Source: Lineus longissimus (Eukaryota > Nemertea > Pilidiophora > Heteronemertea > Lineidae). Taken from it: a DNA stretch of 60,000 nucleotides. The translations under genes were made by a program, and so were the position numbers. Positions within the stretch are counted from its first letter, which is position 1, and the number at the start of each line of letters is the position of its first letter. Of the stretch, positions 1 to 10,423 are shown piece by piece. Under the pieces are notes generated by a model. That model had not been told where the DNA came from, ran no database searches, and saw only the letters and a list, made by a program, of their open reading frames with translations. The stretch spans positions 9,803,001 to 9,863,000 of the forward strand of contig NC_088326.1 in NCBI RefSeq assembly GCF_910592395.1, in the 5' to 3' direction.

Positions 1-71
1 TGTCCATTTCCAAAAAGTAAATTATTTAAAACCAAAAAAATAATCGGAGTATGAACGTCCACTAGACAAGT

Positions 72-3000
72 ATGCTATTTTTGCTGCTCTTCTTTGTTTT
101 CTGTGCAATGACCAGTACTGGAAAAGGGGCCAACCGTAAGTTATATCGAATATTAACCCAATGGGCACGTGTGGCAAGACTGGCTAGCCACAGAGCTCAG
201 AAGCTAACCCTATTGTCTAGTTTGCCCATAACTCGCGTAACATCTGTCGTATCGACTCTAGACCAAGTGCGCATGCATTTGAAAGAATCAAAACGAGCTC
301 GTTTTTTATCGTGACTCGACCCGAGTGAGGCGTCATGGAAGAGTATGTCAGAGATCATTCTGCACAACGTCGTTACGCCGTTGGTGCTCGATTCGATCAC
401 CTTGCTATTGCGACAAGAGTTGGGATGACGTTGTGCCGTACGTAAAGCCCTGTCTACACGAGTCAACAACCTTAAACACTAACCCCATCAACAATAATCA
501 ACAAGCTGTTGAAGGTGTGCTGATGCTTGTTCAGTGGGTCCGTCCACACTGATCAGTCCAGGACGTCCGGATATGTACATGTAGTTGTTTTACGATACTC
601 AACGATAATATTAGCCGCAAACGGTTTGCCTGCCAAAATAGTTTTCAACGTAAACATGACGATGTTTAATTCGATAGTTCAATCGTTGTCCAATTTCCAA
701 AAAGTATATTATTTGAACCACAAGAAACAGTCTATTAAATGGATTGGGATTTATTATTTCTGGGATTCGGCATATGTCTACCAACACCAATACCGGTACT
801 GCCCCTATCAAATGATCTGCGACCCACGGTCAAAGTGGAACAAAAGTCCATCACCACGGCTCTTACAGTCCATAAGGTCGACTCCCGGTACAAAATAAGA
901 TAAAACGGTGTATTCCTGTTTCGCCTATTCCTGTTCCGCCTATTCCTGTTTCGCCTTATTCCTGTTTTGCCTATTCCTGTTTCGCCTAATTCCTGTTTCG
1001 CCTAATTCCTGTTTCGCCTATTCCTGTTTCGCCTAATTCCTGTTTCGCCTATTCCTGTTTCGCCTATTCAAATGTATTGCTAACCTCCCCACAGACGTAG
1101 GAATATGAACCGTCACTTACAATAGTGTTAAAGGCTATCATTAAGAATAAAGTCTGAAATAATGGATTTAGCGACATTTCAATTATTTTAGTGTTATTCG
1201 GAATAACTTTGGAAAATTATACATAGCTTACATAGGCTCATGTTTTAGCTTATTTTAAAAGGCAAGATATAAAATAGTAAGAAAGTTTTACCCTATCATT
1301 AGATTTGAGAAAGGTTTTCTGTTTTTATAAAATAAATTACTGCTTTACTCTACTTAATCTGTTAGTTTTTTCGGTGTGTCAGTATGGTCCTATGGTCCTA
1401 TGGTCAAATAAGTCCCGAACTGTCCCCGCTTTCAAGGTGACTCTTTCAAAACGGTCATGGCATGGTTTGTTAACAAAGTTGATGGCATTTGATTAGTCAA
1501 ATAGTCATCACATCGTTAACATCATCCAATTGTCCCCTCACATTTTCCCCATAAAATGGACATGCATCCCTAAGGTTCCCCGTTGGAGAGTCGATTTATT
1601 GTAGGGGTACTGGAAAGTAGGCGAAACAGGAAATAGGCCAAACAGGAAATAGGCCAAAAAGGAATAGGCGAAACAGGAATAGGCGGAACAGGAATAGGCG
1701 AATCAGGAATAGGCGAAACAGGAATTTTGTAGGCGAAACAGGAATAGGTGAAACAGGAATAGGTGAAACAGGCATAAACCGATAAAACTCCATGACAATG
1801 ATCGTAATCACAAAGAATTTCTAGGCCCGGTGCATAGTGATAGATAGCGCTAATTACCCCAGCAGTAAAATAGGCCTAGATAGTGACCCGGGTCGCTACG
1901 TAGCGGCCCGGGAAAGGTTGGATGGAGTTGGCGTTTTACCGGGCCGCTCCGTGATAGATTGTCGGGAGATTGCGTTGTACCGGGGCGCTACGTAGCGGCC
2001 CGGGTAGGGTTGGATGAAGTTTGCATTATACCGGGCTGGTCCGTGATATGTTGTTAGGAGGTTGCGTTATACCGGGTCACCCGGGTAGGGTTGAGTGGAG
2101 ATTGTGGAATACCCGGGACGGTTTGTTCGACAACGATGCTACCTGTGGTTGGAATAATTTTATTAATGATCACCTTGGTTTCTTTTGATGATTAGGTAGC
2201 CTAAGACCGCAGTGGGGTCTCTAAAATGCGCTACCGGTTTCACGACAAATCAACCGAATTCCGTAAATATGATATCAAATCGCATGCAGACACAAGCTAG
2301 ACTTCAGACATACATAATTCTGAAGCCTGGATAAAAGATACAATGTACATGTGCATGTAGTACATATATATTGGCCTGGCAAAGTCATGAAGTATAGGCC
2401 TCGCTTCAGAGATGTTATGGACATATTAGGTCATTGTCATATGTTCTTTCCTCCGTCTGGATTCTCTCTTGGGATGAGGCACTGCTCTTGATGGGTCTAC
2501 TACATGCCATCTCAACCAGGATAGGTTCTACCAGGCCTACCCCCTCAGAGGAGACTATCTATGCAACTGTAATGACGAACAGGGACATCTTCTAGAAGGA
2601 TTCTCCTTTGGTTTGGGGCACTCCGCCCTTGATAGGCCTACTGCATGCCATGTCATCCACGGTGTGGGTTCTACCAGGCCTGCCCCCATAGAGGAGACTA
2701 TCTATGCAACTGCAATGACGAACATGGACATCTTCTAGAAGGATTCTCCTTTGGCCTGCCCCCTCAGAGGAGACTATCCCTGTAACTGTAATATCGACCA
2801 GGGACATCTTCTACAAGGATTCTCCTTTGGGTTGGGGCACTCCGCCCTTGATAGGCCTACGTCTGTTACGGATCAACTCTGAAACAGTTTCAACTCTGAA
2901 AGACACCAACTCAACTTTAAAACTGAATCTCTGAAAGTATGAAAGCCTATGACCGCAGTGGGTTCTCTAAAATGCGCTACCGGTTTCACGACAAATCAAC

Positions 3001-5028
3001 CGAAATTCGTAAATATGATATCAAATCGCATGCAGACACAAGCTAGACTTCAGACATACATAATTCTGAAGCCTGGATAAAAGATACTATGCTACTGCGA
3101 CAACAGTTGGGATGACGTTGCGCCGTACGTAAAGCCCTGTCTACACGAGTCAACAACCTTAAACACTAACCCCATCAACAATAATCAACAAGCTGTTGAA
3201 GGTGTGCTGATGCTTGTTAAGCAAGTCCGTCCACACTGATCAACACGTGTCAATCGTTTGTCAACATTTGCTGACGGTGTGGGCCTTGTCTCTATTGTGT
3301 TGCAAAGTACACCTCTTGCTTTACCCGCCGTGAGGGTAGTAATGGCTTTCCGACGTAACGTCGAACACACACAGATATGGTAGCCAGGTAGGGGGTTAAT
3401 TCCATGACGTGAAAACGACGAAATTCTCTACCCATATCAAATTGCCATGGCGAGAAATGTGGAGGTCAGCCTGGGAATCAAGTACTAATATCCTCGTACA
3501 CTCTTAAAATCACCTGATCTGGTAGTACCTATTGCCCAAACTGAGAAATTAGCAAGCATCAACCTAGATGTAGTTGTCTCACCTATAAACATGATAACAT
3601 GAAGTAAAAAATGCCATCAAAATGATTAAGAATTACCACTCTGATAGGTAAACAACTAATTTCACAGTCTGTGCAACCATATTCGATCTCGCATGGTCTT
3701 CCCTAACGATATACGGACATAGTCCAGGACGTCCGGATATGTAGTTGTTTTACGATCCTCAACGATAAGATTAGCCGCAAACCGTTTGCCTGCCAAAATA
3801 GTTTTCAACTTAAAAATGACGATGTTTAATTCCACAGTTCAATCGTTGTCCAATTTCCAAAAAGTAAGTTATTTGAACCACAAGAATAATCGGAGTATAA
3901 TTAACGTCCACCAGACAAGTATGCTGTTTTTGCTGCTCTTCTTTGTTTTCTGTGCAATGACCAGTACTGTTTTAAAAAGGGGCGAACCGTACGTAAGTTG
4001 TGTCGAATATTGAATATCATTACAGATCTGCTCTCTGTTCCCGATGGCTATACACATCGCAGGGGTGACTGTTATGGGGATGATTTTTACACCGTCAAGC
4101 GCTATGGTTTGTCGTTTATCCTGTGCATTGCTATGTGTAACAAATACGCGAAATGTCGTGCGGTCCAATATAAACCTAACGACTTATGCTCAGTGAAATT
4201 GAAGTCCTGTGATATTGTCACGCTGCCTAACAGACCATTTTACAATATGTATAAACGAATAGGTAAGGTCTTGATATAATTATATGTAAAGGAGAAAATT
4301 CAGTCTGACATATTCTGATAATGTGACATGTTCTGATAATGTCATACTGACGATTTATTGTATAGTCTGCCGGGATAAAACATCATTTGACCTCGTTTTT
4401 CACAGCATGATGTGAGATTAAACGATATTGTTGTGATCAGATTTATATCAATCCGTTGATTAATGTCGTATTTACATATCAAATGACATATGCTGTCACT
4501 TCTTCTACTACTACTAATATTGACACTATTCTGACATCAAACTAAATGACGTCAGAATAATGTCAGAACGACAATCCAAGAAAGTGTATATCAAATCTTT
4601 GATGGGGGGGGGGGGGGGGGGTCCACTCTATACCTTCCAATGGTGACGATGCCATTTTGACATCATTCAAGCCCATGTTATTAGCCGTCATTTGGAAAGT
4701 AATAAAGTCCGATTGAAATAAAGCCCAAACATATAGCTGGTCTTCGTAACGTTCTGTTTTGTTTAACGCAGATATGTCCAACCGAGCGATATTCGTGGTC
4801 AAAAGGACGCCACCTACCGGCAAAATACTAAAAACAACTAATACCACGCCTCCTGTCAGCGGTTTTGACTGTGCATTTCACTGTTTTAGGCGCTTTGATT
4901 GTAGCGCATTTGTACGTGACGTCACAATTAAGAAATGTTACCTCCTCGACATATTTAAATATACTGAAGTCTTACGTACTGCTACATTTGGGGGTAACGA
5001 CTTAGGCCTACGGCGTCTGACACTGTGA
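72..5028 (+). CDS. Secreted two-PAN-domain protein, copy 1 (exons 72-135, 4026-4262, 4772-5028)
   Basis: Predicted small secreted protein of 185 residues; function unknown. PAN/Apple-like folds usually bind proteins or sugars. Exon 1 encodes a signal peptide (MLFLLLFFVFCA) and ends in phase 1 at a GTAAGT donor. Exon 2 follows an ATTACAG acceptor and carries the PAN pattern: GDC, then C-x3-C-x5-C, then C-x6-C. Exon 3 follows AACGCAG and has a second core (DCAFHC, DCSAF, KKCYLL) before TGA. All junctions are phase 1 and the 237-nt middle exon is a multiple of three, typical of shuffled domain exons. The first intron (3.9 kb) holds a satellite-rich insertion. The exon joining is inferred. An alternative first exon lies at 3921. 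This copy has Ala-to-Asp at codon 6 of exon 2 and Pro-to-Ala at codon 41. Confidence 0.6.
136..729. other. A-tail of unit 1 and duplicated B-leader piece
   Basis: Intron-side sequence after the signal exon, present in every unit. At 556 it jumps, inside GATCA, to a 174-bp copy of the B leader (compare 3721-3890). This stops at about 730, where unrelated sequence begins. The 118-residue ORF seen after the signal peptide in units 3 to 6 is cut here by TGA at residue 81. I see no independent gene. Confidence 0.6.
907..1075. repeat. 15-bp minisatellite, forward arm
   Basis: About eleven tandem copies of TATTCCTGTTTCGCC, some with one extra base. Together with the reverse-complement array at 1612-1776 it forms the two arms of a large inverted repeat around a 540-bp loop. 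The amino-acid strings encoded by it are repeat artefacts. Confidence 0.9.
1612..1776. repeat. 15-bp minisatellite, inverted arm
   Basis: About ten copies of GGCGAAACAGGAATA, the reverse complement of the unit at 907-1075, more diverged (variants GGCCAAACAGGAAATA, GGTGAAACAGGAATA). The loop between the arms (1076-1611) is AT-rich and has no supported gene. The pair could fold into a long hairpin. Confidence 0.88.
1885..2125. repeat. GC-rich tandem repeat with palindromic core
   Basis: Two and a half copies of a roughly 95-bp unit containing GCTACGTAGCGGCCCGGG and a TTGGATGRAGTT-like stretch. The core CTACGTAG is self-complementary and is flanked by CCCGGG-like arms. CpG-rich, unlike the AT-rich surroundings. 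Confidence 0.75.
2198..2342 (+). repeat. 145-bp direct repeat, left copy
   Basis: Begins AGCCTAAGACCGCAGTGG and ends at GGATAAAAGATAC. A 144-nt copy with few differences lies at 2944-3087 in the same orientation. The pair brackets about 600 bp, like terminal direct repeats, but no reverse transcriptase lies between. Confidence 0.85.
2452..2870 (+). repeat. Approximately 140-bp tandem repeat
   Basis: Two full and two partial copies of a unit containing CTACCAGGCCT, CCCCCTCAGAGGAGACTATC and GGACATCTTCTAGAAGGATT. It fills most of the interval between the 145-bp direct repeats. No coding signal. Confidence 0.8.
2944..3087 (+). repeat. 145-bp direct repeat, right copy
   Basis: Second copy of the repeat at 2198-2342; immediately after it (3091) the array sequence resumes. 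Confidence 0.85.
3921..4025 (+). other. Alternative signal exon and ultrashort donor-acceptor pair, unit 1
   Basis: A second signal-peptide ORF (MLFLLLFFVFCAMTST, then VLKRGEPY) starts at 3921, paralogous to the exon at 72. It ends at a perfect GTAAGT donor at 3993 that is only 33 nt from the ATTACAG acceptor of the PAN exon. It is 8 nt longer than its A-exon relative, so neither read-through nor splicing keeps the PAN frame here. It is either a relic or a non-productive leader. Confidence 0.45.
4604..4621 (+). repeat. Poly-G tract in the PAN intron
   Basis: Eighteen consecutive G in unit 1. The same place in units 2 to 5 has shorter, A-interrupted G runs (near 16369, 29751, 38868, 48292). 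Length-variable homopolymer, useful as a copy-specific marker. Confidence 0.85.
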
Positions 5029-5745
5029 ATGTAGCCGTTTGATGTGATGAAGGAAACTAAGACATTGCGAAGTGGGAGCATACGGCGATGAAAGTAAGTG
5101 TCTCTGGGAGAGAAGTTCCAAGTCCGTTCGCTAGGGCAGTATGTTAACTAGTGCACTGGGTAACATGTCCATACACAATTCCCAGGACGTAATGGCTGAT
5201 CGAAGTAGTGTCAAACAGTGACAGGGGAAGGTCAGCCTGAAATAATATACATGTATTCAACCCCTTGTACTATATGCAGTCTTTTACAAAATACATTAGT
5301 CAAGATCAACTAGATTGGTAGTTCCTATCGCTCGAACTGAGAAATAAGTAAATATTAACCATTAATTAGCTGTTTCACCTAAAAAGGTAGTATTTGAACC
5401 ATGTGAAAAATACCATCAAAATGGTTAAGAATTACTATTTTGATAGGTAAACAACTAATTTTACAGTTGGTGTAACCATATTCGATCACGCATGGTCATC
5501 CTTAAAACGATATAACGATATCGTCAAGGACGTCCGTGATACCGTTTTTTTTACGATCATCATGCGATAAGGTCAAAGGCAAACATTTTACACGACACTC
5601 TAGGCAATACGTTCCATTTCGACTCGTTATGCTCCTCGGCATATAGAATTTCTCATTAAGTTCGAAAACAGAACCCTCTCACCTGACCATTTCAAGCAGT
5701 CGTATCGACGTGACTCGATATTCTTATCTTAATTTAATTTTTGAT
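5029..5745. other. 3' flank between the PAN gene and D
   Basis: After the TGA the unit has about 700 bp of AT-rich sequence without a supported gene (also 16787-17511, 30164-30790, 39284-39659, 55141-55853). It includes the left copy of a roughly 70-bp repeat (5593-5660) that recurs after D at 6090-6160. Unit 4 has lost about 300 bp of it just after 39425. Confidence 0.6.
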
Positions 5746-6105
5746 ATGCGAGTTTCTTTTTTCCTCATCCAAGCCTACATGCACATGTACTTGTGTGTGC
5801 ATTTATTCCTTCGGTGTGTGATCTCTTGCTTGTGTGGTCACGCTCTGCAGCCGACTCCAGTGTATATTTTACCATTAACTCGGTCAATATCGGTTGTATA
5901 TGGAAACGAGACCAGGTGCAACCGCCGCTCGAGCGACATTTTTATTCCTTTTGCCGGTAGGCGACTTTTTTTTAATGACACATCGCAGCAAGACCGATAT
6001 CAGCAGAAAGTCGTCAAGAATAACTGGATCGGAGAGGTTTTCCGGTTGTATAGTTTTAATAGTTCCTCAAGGAAGGTCAACCGCAAATATTGTGCAACAC
6101 TCTAG
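5746..6105 (+). CDS. D: conserved ORF of unknown function, unit 1
   Basis: Open frame of 119 residues starting MRVSFFLIQAY, possibly a hydrophobic leader, and ending RKYCATL. Residues include CRLQC-like, YGNETRC, DIFIPFAGRRLFF, NDTS and NNWIGEVFRLYSF, with possible N-glycosylation sites. No family recognised. The frame is kept in unit 4 and in D' copies of units 2, 3 and 5, but broken in unit 2 and in two D' copies, so coding status is uncertain. Alternative: untranslated part of the unit that is open by chance. Confidence 0.3.
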   Translation: MRVSFFLIQAYMHMYLCVHLFLRCVISCLCGHALQPTPVYILPLTRSISVVYGNETRCNRRSSDIFIPFAGRRLFFNDTSQQDRYQQKVVKNNWIGEVFRLYSFNSSSRKVNRKYCATL

Positions 6106-6391
6106 GCAATACGTACCATTTCGACTCGTTATGCTCCTCAACATAGAATTTCTCATTAAGTCCGAAAGTAGAACCAACTTACCTCAAATTTTCAATCCGT
6201 CGTATGTCGTCCGTGACCCGATCTTCTTAATTATATTTGGTTTTAGGTTTCCTCTTCCAAACCTACCTGTGCGTGCGTTGTAATCGTCGACCTGTGATCC
6301 GTTGTGTATATTCGGGGCTACCGGCATGACGCATCACCAAGGGGGATGTTATGACGAGGAGTTTCTGAAAATCTGAATCTGAAACTTCTCG

Positions 6392-6492
6392 ATTCGAGAT
6401 AGACATAATACGTCTATCTCGAATTTTTTTAATGGAAATTATAGAGTGTAAAATCTCTATATTATAGAGATTTTAAACTCTATAATTTCCAT
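6392..6492. repeat. Two adjacent hairpins in unit 1
   Basis: First: a perfect 13-bp stem (6392-6404 with 6412-6424, arm ATTCGAGATAGAC), 7-nt loop. Second: 6432-6492, 30-nt arms with one mismatch and a single-base centre, a near-perfect palindrome. Units 2 to 4 have only one arm of the second structure, so it arose by inverted duplication at the place where the EGF exon is truncated. Confidence 0.85.
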
Positions 6493-6495
6493 TTG

Positions 6496-6696
6496 ACCCA
6501 TTTGTGTTGGCGCAGACAGAGTTTACGATGGAGGTAGAATTGTGGTGTCCTGTTGCACACTCATCGACATCAGTACAACTGGTCTTTGCATCGCCCTGAA
6601 AGCCTGTTTTACACTTGCAAGTGAAGGAACCCTCTGTGTTGGTACATTCAGCGTTTGCATCACATCTGCGCGTGCTTGTATTGCATTCGTTAATGT
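6496..6696 (-). pseudogene. Truncated EGF-like exon, unit 1
   Basis: Minus-strand exon entered through an acceptor ending TTAAG. The first calcium-binding EGF domain is readable (DINECN-type start, then six-cysteine spacing). The second is cut off after NTNGS, running into the palindrome at 6432-6492, and one cysteine is replaced by Ser. The donor is lost. A decayed copy of the intact exon at 18271-18525. Confidence 0.75.
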
Positions 6697-7128
6697 CTTA
6701 AGAAGACAAAAATCGAAATATTGTTGAGTGTTTTTTATCAGCAATATACATCATCATCAGCTCGGCGTCATTTATGCATGTTATCATCAGCTTGTTATTG
6801 ACCTGTTTTCATCAAAACAAAGTATTTTTGTAAGTGTCTTCAATGACGACAGTTCAAAACTGCTACAATAGCAAGTTGAATAGCAGGCCCGACCTTGGTT
6901 GCAAAGGAAAGTCGTATGTAACTTAGTTTTTGAAATGATATAATTTCATTATCCAAGGATCAAAACTGATTGGATGGAATCAGTGATTTCAACCTCTTTT
7001 TCCCTCACCGTTTTGACTCCGCTTTTAATACCCTTTGGGTTCCCTCTTTGCCAATCACACAATTTCTATTTTCTATCCCTTTTTGCACGTAAGGTTGGCC
7101 AGACAAAATGCACGATGCTACCTTTCAG

Positions 7129-7257
7129 GACAGTAAACACCGATGGCATCACCTCGTGGAGCTGGTGGAGTTTGCACTTGATCTCAGAGAAACCTTAGAA
7201 GAGAAACCTTAGAGAAGATCAACTCACAGTCATTTAATAACTTTATCCTCAGAATAG
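7129..7257 (+). pseudogene. Adenylyl cyclase type 3-like C2 exon a, unit 1 (frameshifted)
   Basis: Encodes LVELVEFALxLRETLEKINSQS and NNFILRIG of the class III cyclase C2 catalytic domain. Acceptor CTTTCAG, donor ATAG/GTATAA. A 14-nt tandem duplication around 7190-7207 (AAACCTTAGA repeated) shifts the frame, so this copy cannot encode the domain. Confidence 0.85.
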
Positions 7258-7934
7258 GTATAAAAAATACAAATATACCAACTTGTTAAAGCATACCATC
7301 TGATATCATCCTGTTGATCGAGGGAAATTACTTTTTTTACGTGGAAGATTCCAAGTAGCTAATGAAGGAAATTGATTTTTTTTTCAAATTTGGTCTATTA
7401 GGGTCCATTTCGTATAAAGCAGCACTCATGCAGATAATGAATGATTCGCCGTTGCAGCAGCAAAAAGAGCAATCGACTGTCAGAAGTAGCACCAATATTG
7501 CCGACCCTTTCGCTAGAAAAGACAATGATTATTTCTGAAATCGACAGCTGCATTCTCATCTGTAATGAATATCAAAAGCAATCGACAAGGTAGATACAGC
7601 TCGATAAAATCGCCACGTTGTGCAATAGTCTGATGAGGACCATGGATATGAAAGAAGTTGTGGATGACTTTTTCTCTCTTAGTAGGATATGAAAAGTTAA
7701 ATTCATCCTGACAATATCAGGCCATTTTACTCCATACATACTTACTTCTCAAACAACTATTGTCCTAGAACGTGTATCAGATGTAATTTTTTCCCATTAT
7801 AATTAATCATCTTAATAGTGAAAGTGTTATTGATAATTTATTGACTTGTATCGTGAATCGAGGAATTCTGGTTAAAAAGGTTTGGCTTTTTCAAAGGTGA
7901 CGTTATTTGATGACACACATTCATTGCCTCTGCT
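7258..7934. other. Intron-like spacer between cyclase exons a and b
   Basis: AT-rich, no gene seen. Equivalent spacers: 22640-23420, 31821-32531 and 41259-41972. In units 1 and 4 a deletion of about 150 bp at its end removes the acceptor and the first part of exon b. Confidence 0.6.
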
Positions 7935-8001
7935 TATCTGGGGAAATGCTGTGAATGTCGCCAGCCGGATGGAGTCTGCTGGAAAATCAGGGCACATTCA
8001 G
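7935..8001 (+). pseudogene. Adenylyl cyclase type 3-like C2 exon b, unit 1 (5' half deleted)
   Basis: Only the second half of the exon remains ([16 protein letters not shown] and GHIQ). It still has the Asn and Arg of NVASR that stabilise the transition state in the family, but the acceptor and the [16 protein letters not shown] part are deleted. Donor CAG/GTATTT kept. Confidence 0.85.
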
Positions 8002-8142
8002 GTATTTACCTCTAGTACCCGTCTTATTCATGCCACACGACTAGCTATTGCTATATTAGTTTGTAATCAATTCATTAGTTTGTAATCAGTTGTAATCTAT
8101 ATTAGTTTATAATCAAAACCGAAACCGGTTTTGATCCTTTTT

Positions 8143-8592
8143 TGATGGACAACAGGGTTTAGTATATTGTTTAGAGAACGGACCTCTTATCTTGAAAATA
8201 ACTTCATCGAGGTACCTTTTGAGATTTTTGTAATCAATTTTGGAACAAGTATGGAGTTCGATAAGAAAAAAATGTATAACACATCAGTAGGTTTAGTTCA
8301 AAGCGTACCAATCAATGGCAAAGTCATTGCTCACGGCGTTAGCCCTTGAACTCCAAATTTGCTGTTGTATGACAAGTCAAGTCCTAGTCGAACATATCCA
8401 TCGAAAGTTTCGAAACTGTCTGCCTCACAGATGAATGTCAGGGCAACCACTTCCACAGTCTAAAGCCACACACAGCAAAGATTCGATCCCCGAAACTGGT
8501 TTAGGTCCTTTTTGGATGGACACCAGGGTTTAGTATATTGTTCAGAGAATGGACCTCTTATCTTGAAAATAACTTCATCGAGCTAACTTTGA
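8143..8592 (+). repeat. 80-bp direct repeat pair in the cyclase intron
   Basis: The stretch GGGTTTAGTATATTGTT...AATAACTTCATCGAG occurs at about 8143-8223 and again at 8514-8592, 371 bp apart. The same pair is in units 2 (from about 23685 and 24063), 3 (about 32797 and 33181) and 4 (about 42180 and 42552), so it predates the array. The sequence between is non-coding. Confidence 0.8.
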
Positions 8593-8634
8593 GGCACTCC
8601 CTGTACGCAACATCTGTAACCTATTTTATTTCAG

Positions 8635-8778
8635 GTTGTCGAAGAAACGATGATTATCCTTCAAGAACTTGGCTATAAGTTCGAGAAGAGGGGCTTGGTC
8701 AAGGTCAAAGGAAAGGGAGAGCTGGTGACGTATTTCCTGGTCGGCAAGGAGGAGTTGATACACGACATGCCAAACCAG
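8635..8778 (+). pseudogene. Adenylyl cyclase type 3-like C2 exon c, unit 1
   Basis: Open 48-codon exon, phase 0 at both ends, after TTTCAG. Encodes VVEETMIILQELGYKFEKRG and the nucleotide-binding loop KVKGKGEL, then TYFLVGKEE. Closest in wording to vertebrate ADCY3. Intact by itself, but its partner exons a and b in this unit are broken. Confidence 0.85.
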
Positions 8779-10183
8779 GTCACGCATCTTTGAAAGTAAT
8801 AAGATGTTCTTATTAAACAGTACAAGCATGTGGTTTTCGAAGTTTGGTTTTTCAACCAAAGAATTTTTTATCAGAGTCATCTCTTCTTGAAAATGTGACC
8901 CGTAATTATCAGAACGACAAATTAATACTGTGCCAGTTATTGATGAAGAAGGCACAAACCATCTTCGAAAGCACTCTGAGAACACACAAAGTGGCAGTTA
9001 TACCTTGCACTTCAAGTTGCGATCGCGGTTTGAGTATTTGGAATATCATCCCGGCCAGTTTGGTGATTTTTTTACGTCCAATATAATTCATAGGTATAAA
9101 TATCGGGGAATTGCTATCTATAGCGAGATAATAATCATATTGGCGGACTGATGCTTGCATAAATGGGCCGCGGTGTTCTTCATATGCGAGCTCGGGAATA
9201 AAGGATTCATTCATTCAACGCTAAGGAGAAGGGATCCCATCCACCGTTCTTTATAAATGGGAACGGTGATTTTTTTAATGCCATACTCGCCACACCACAC
9301 ATCTTTTAGGCTCAGTGTGTTCTTATTAAAAGTGTCTGGCAGGGAGTTATTAGCTGTCGTGACAATGCGTACGAATTTATCATTAATGTTCGAGCCATGT
9401 AACGAGAATCAACCCATTCTCCTGTCTCAGATAAAATCAAAATTAATAAAATGAGTTAATTGTCCAATTGGTGTAATTAAGAAGAAATTATTGTATCAAA
9501 TGATTCGACAGTATTCGTATTTATGGCATGGTGTTACATGAATTTATACTTACAAAGTAAAATATAAGTTATGTTACTAAAAAAATCTATTCTTGTTTAA
9601 TTACCTATATTTTCATATTGAGTTTGGGGTGATACACAGCTGACCGCCATTGGCATTTTGACTAAAAGTATATGCGTTTAAACATCAAAAGAAATAAAGG
9701 AGGTTCGGCATCATCAACTGATTGTTCTTCAATGATGTCTTGTAAAAAATGTGTATACTTCTTACTCACTTGTGTACTCATTTACTTATCAATAATGCCT
9801 TGACGATGCTGAGTACATGACCCACAAAGTCACGCCGTCTTGTTTCATATTTGCTAGAGGACAATGGATGTGGGCAAGAGTGTCGCAAGCATACCCTGCT
9901 GCAAACAACAGAAATAACACTCTTGTATACATTACTTCATATTTAGGGAATCTGATTTTTCGTGATTGACCATTATCCAAGTTGTTGGTGCATTCTAAAG
10001 ATTATTTCAGGTCACAAAGGATTCATATCATTTGTACATTAAGGAAAGTTTATTCTTTATCGATGGATCTAATCTAGATTTGCGACCTTACTGTTGCCTT
10101 CAACGCTGGCAGTCATAGCTCAGGATTCACCAATTCTTGTTCGAAACGGAGAGGCCATTCCTGCAGTTATTTTGAGATAAGGC
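8779..10183. other. Spacer F, unit 1
   Basis: About 1.4 kb after the last cyclase exon without a recognisable gene (equivalents 24328-25655, 33444-34759, 42813-44228). Small ORFs on both strands recur in every unit only because the units are nearly identical. Further cyclase exons are not evident. Confidence 0.5.
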
Positions 10184-10423
10184 TCAGACGCGTTCATAAT
10201 GACTTGTAACTTTTTCCTGTACTAAGTCACCCCAGCTATTCAGACCTCTAAACTGATGGGCAATTCCCATTCTGACGAGCTGCCGATGCCAAATTTGATA
10301 TGCACCCAGCAAAGAATTTTCAATACAGCACCTGGAAATCCCTTTCAACGTAAAGAAATCACCCGACCACGAAAGATTAATTCCTCCCTTCGGACCAAAA
10401 GATTGACATCTTGCACAAAACAT
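10184..10423 (-). other. Minus-strand ORF in spacer F, unit 1 (possible LINE relic)
   Basis: Frame of 79 codons with WHRQLVRMG, HQFRGLNSWGDLVQEK. The W...GL..W.DLV pattern faintly recalls the C-terminal tail of L1-type reverse transcriptases, but the match is weak. Longer relatives are at 34760-35077 and 44229-44516. Confidence 0.2.

Larger units (their letters stand above)
730..3090. mobile_element. Composite satellite-rich insertion in unit 1
   Basis: This 2.36-kb block is absent from the other five units. It holds inverted 15-bp minisatellites (907-1776), a GC-rich tandem repeat (1885-2125) and a block flanked by 145-bp direct repeats (2198-3087). Array sequence resumes at 3091 with a second copy of the A-tail (405-552 equals 3091-3237), so insertion came with a duplication of the target region. 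No transposase is recognisable. Mechanism unknown. Confidence 0.6.

Noticed and set aside
905-1776. CRISPR-like array
   Set aside because: The repeats are contiguous with no spacers, and the context is eukaryotic.
1596-1811. Minus-strand ORF with repeated FLFRLFLFRL
   Set aside because: Translation of the 15-bp minisatellite, whose length is a multiple of three.
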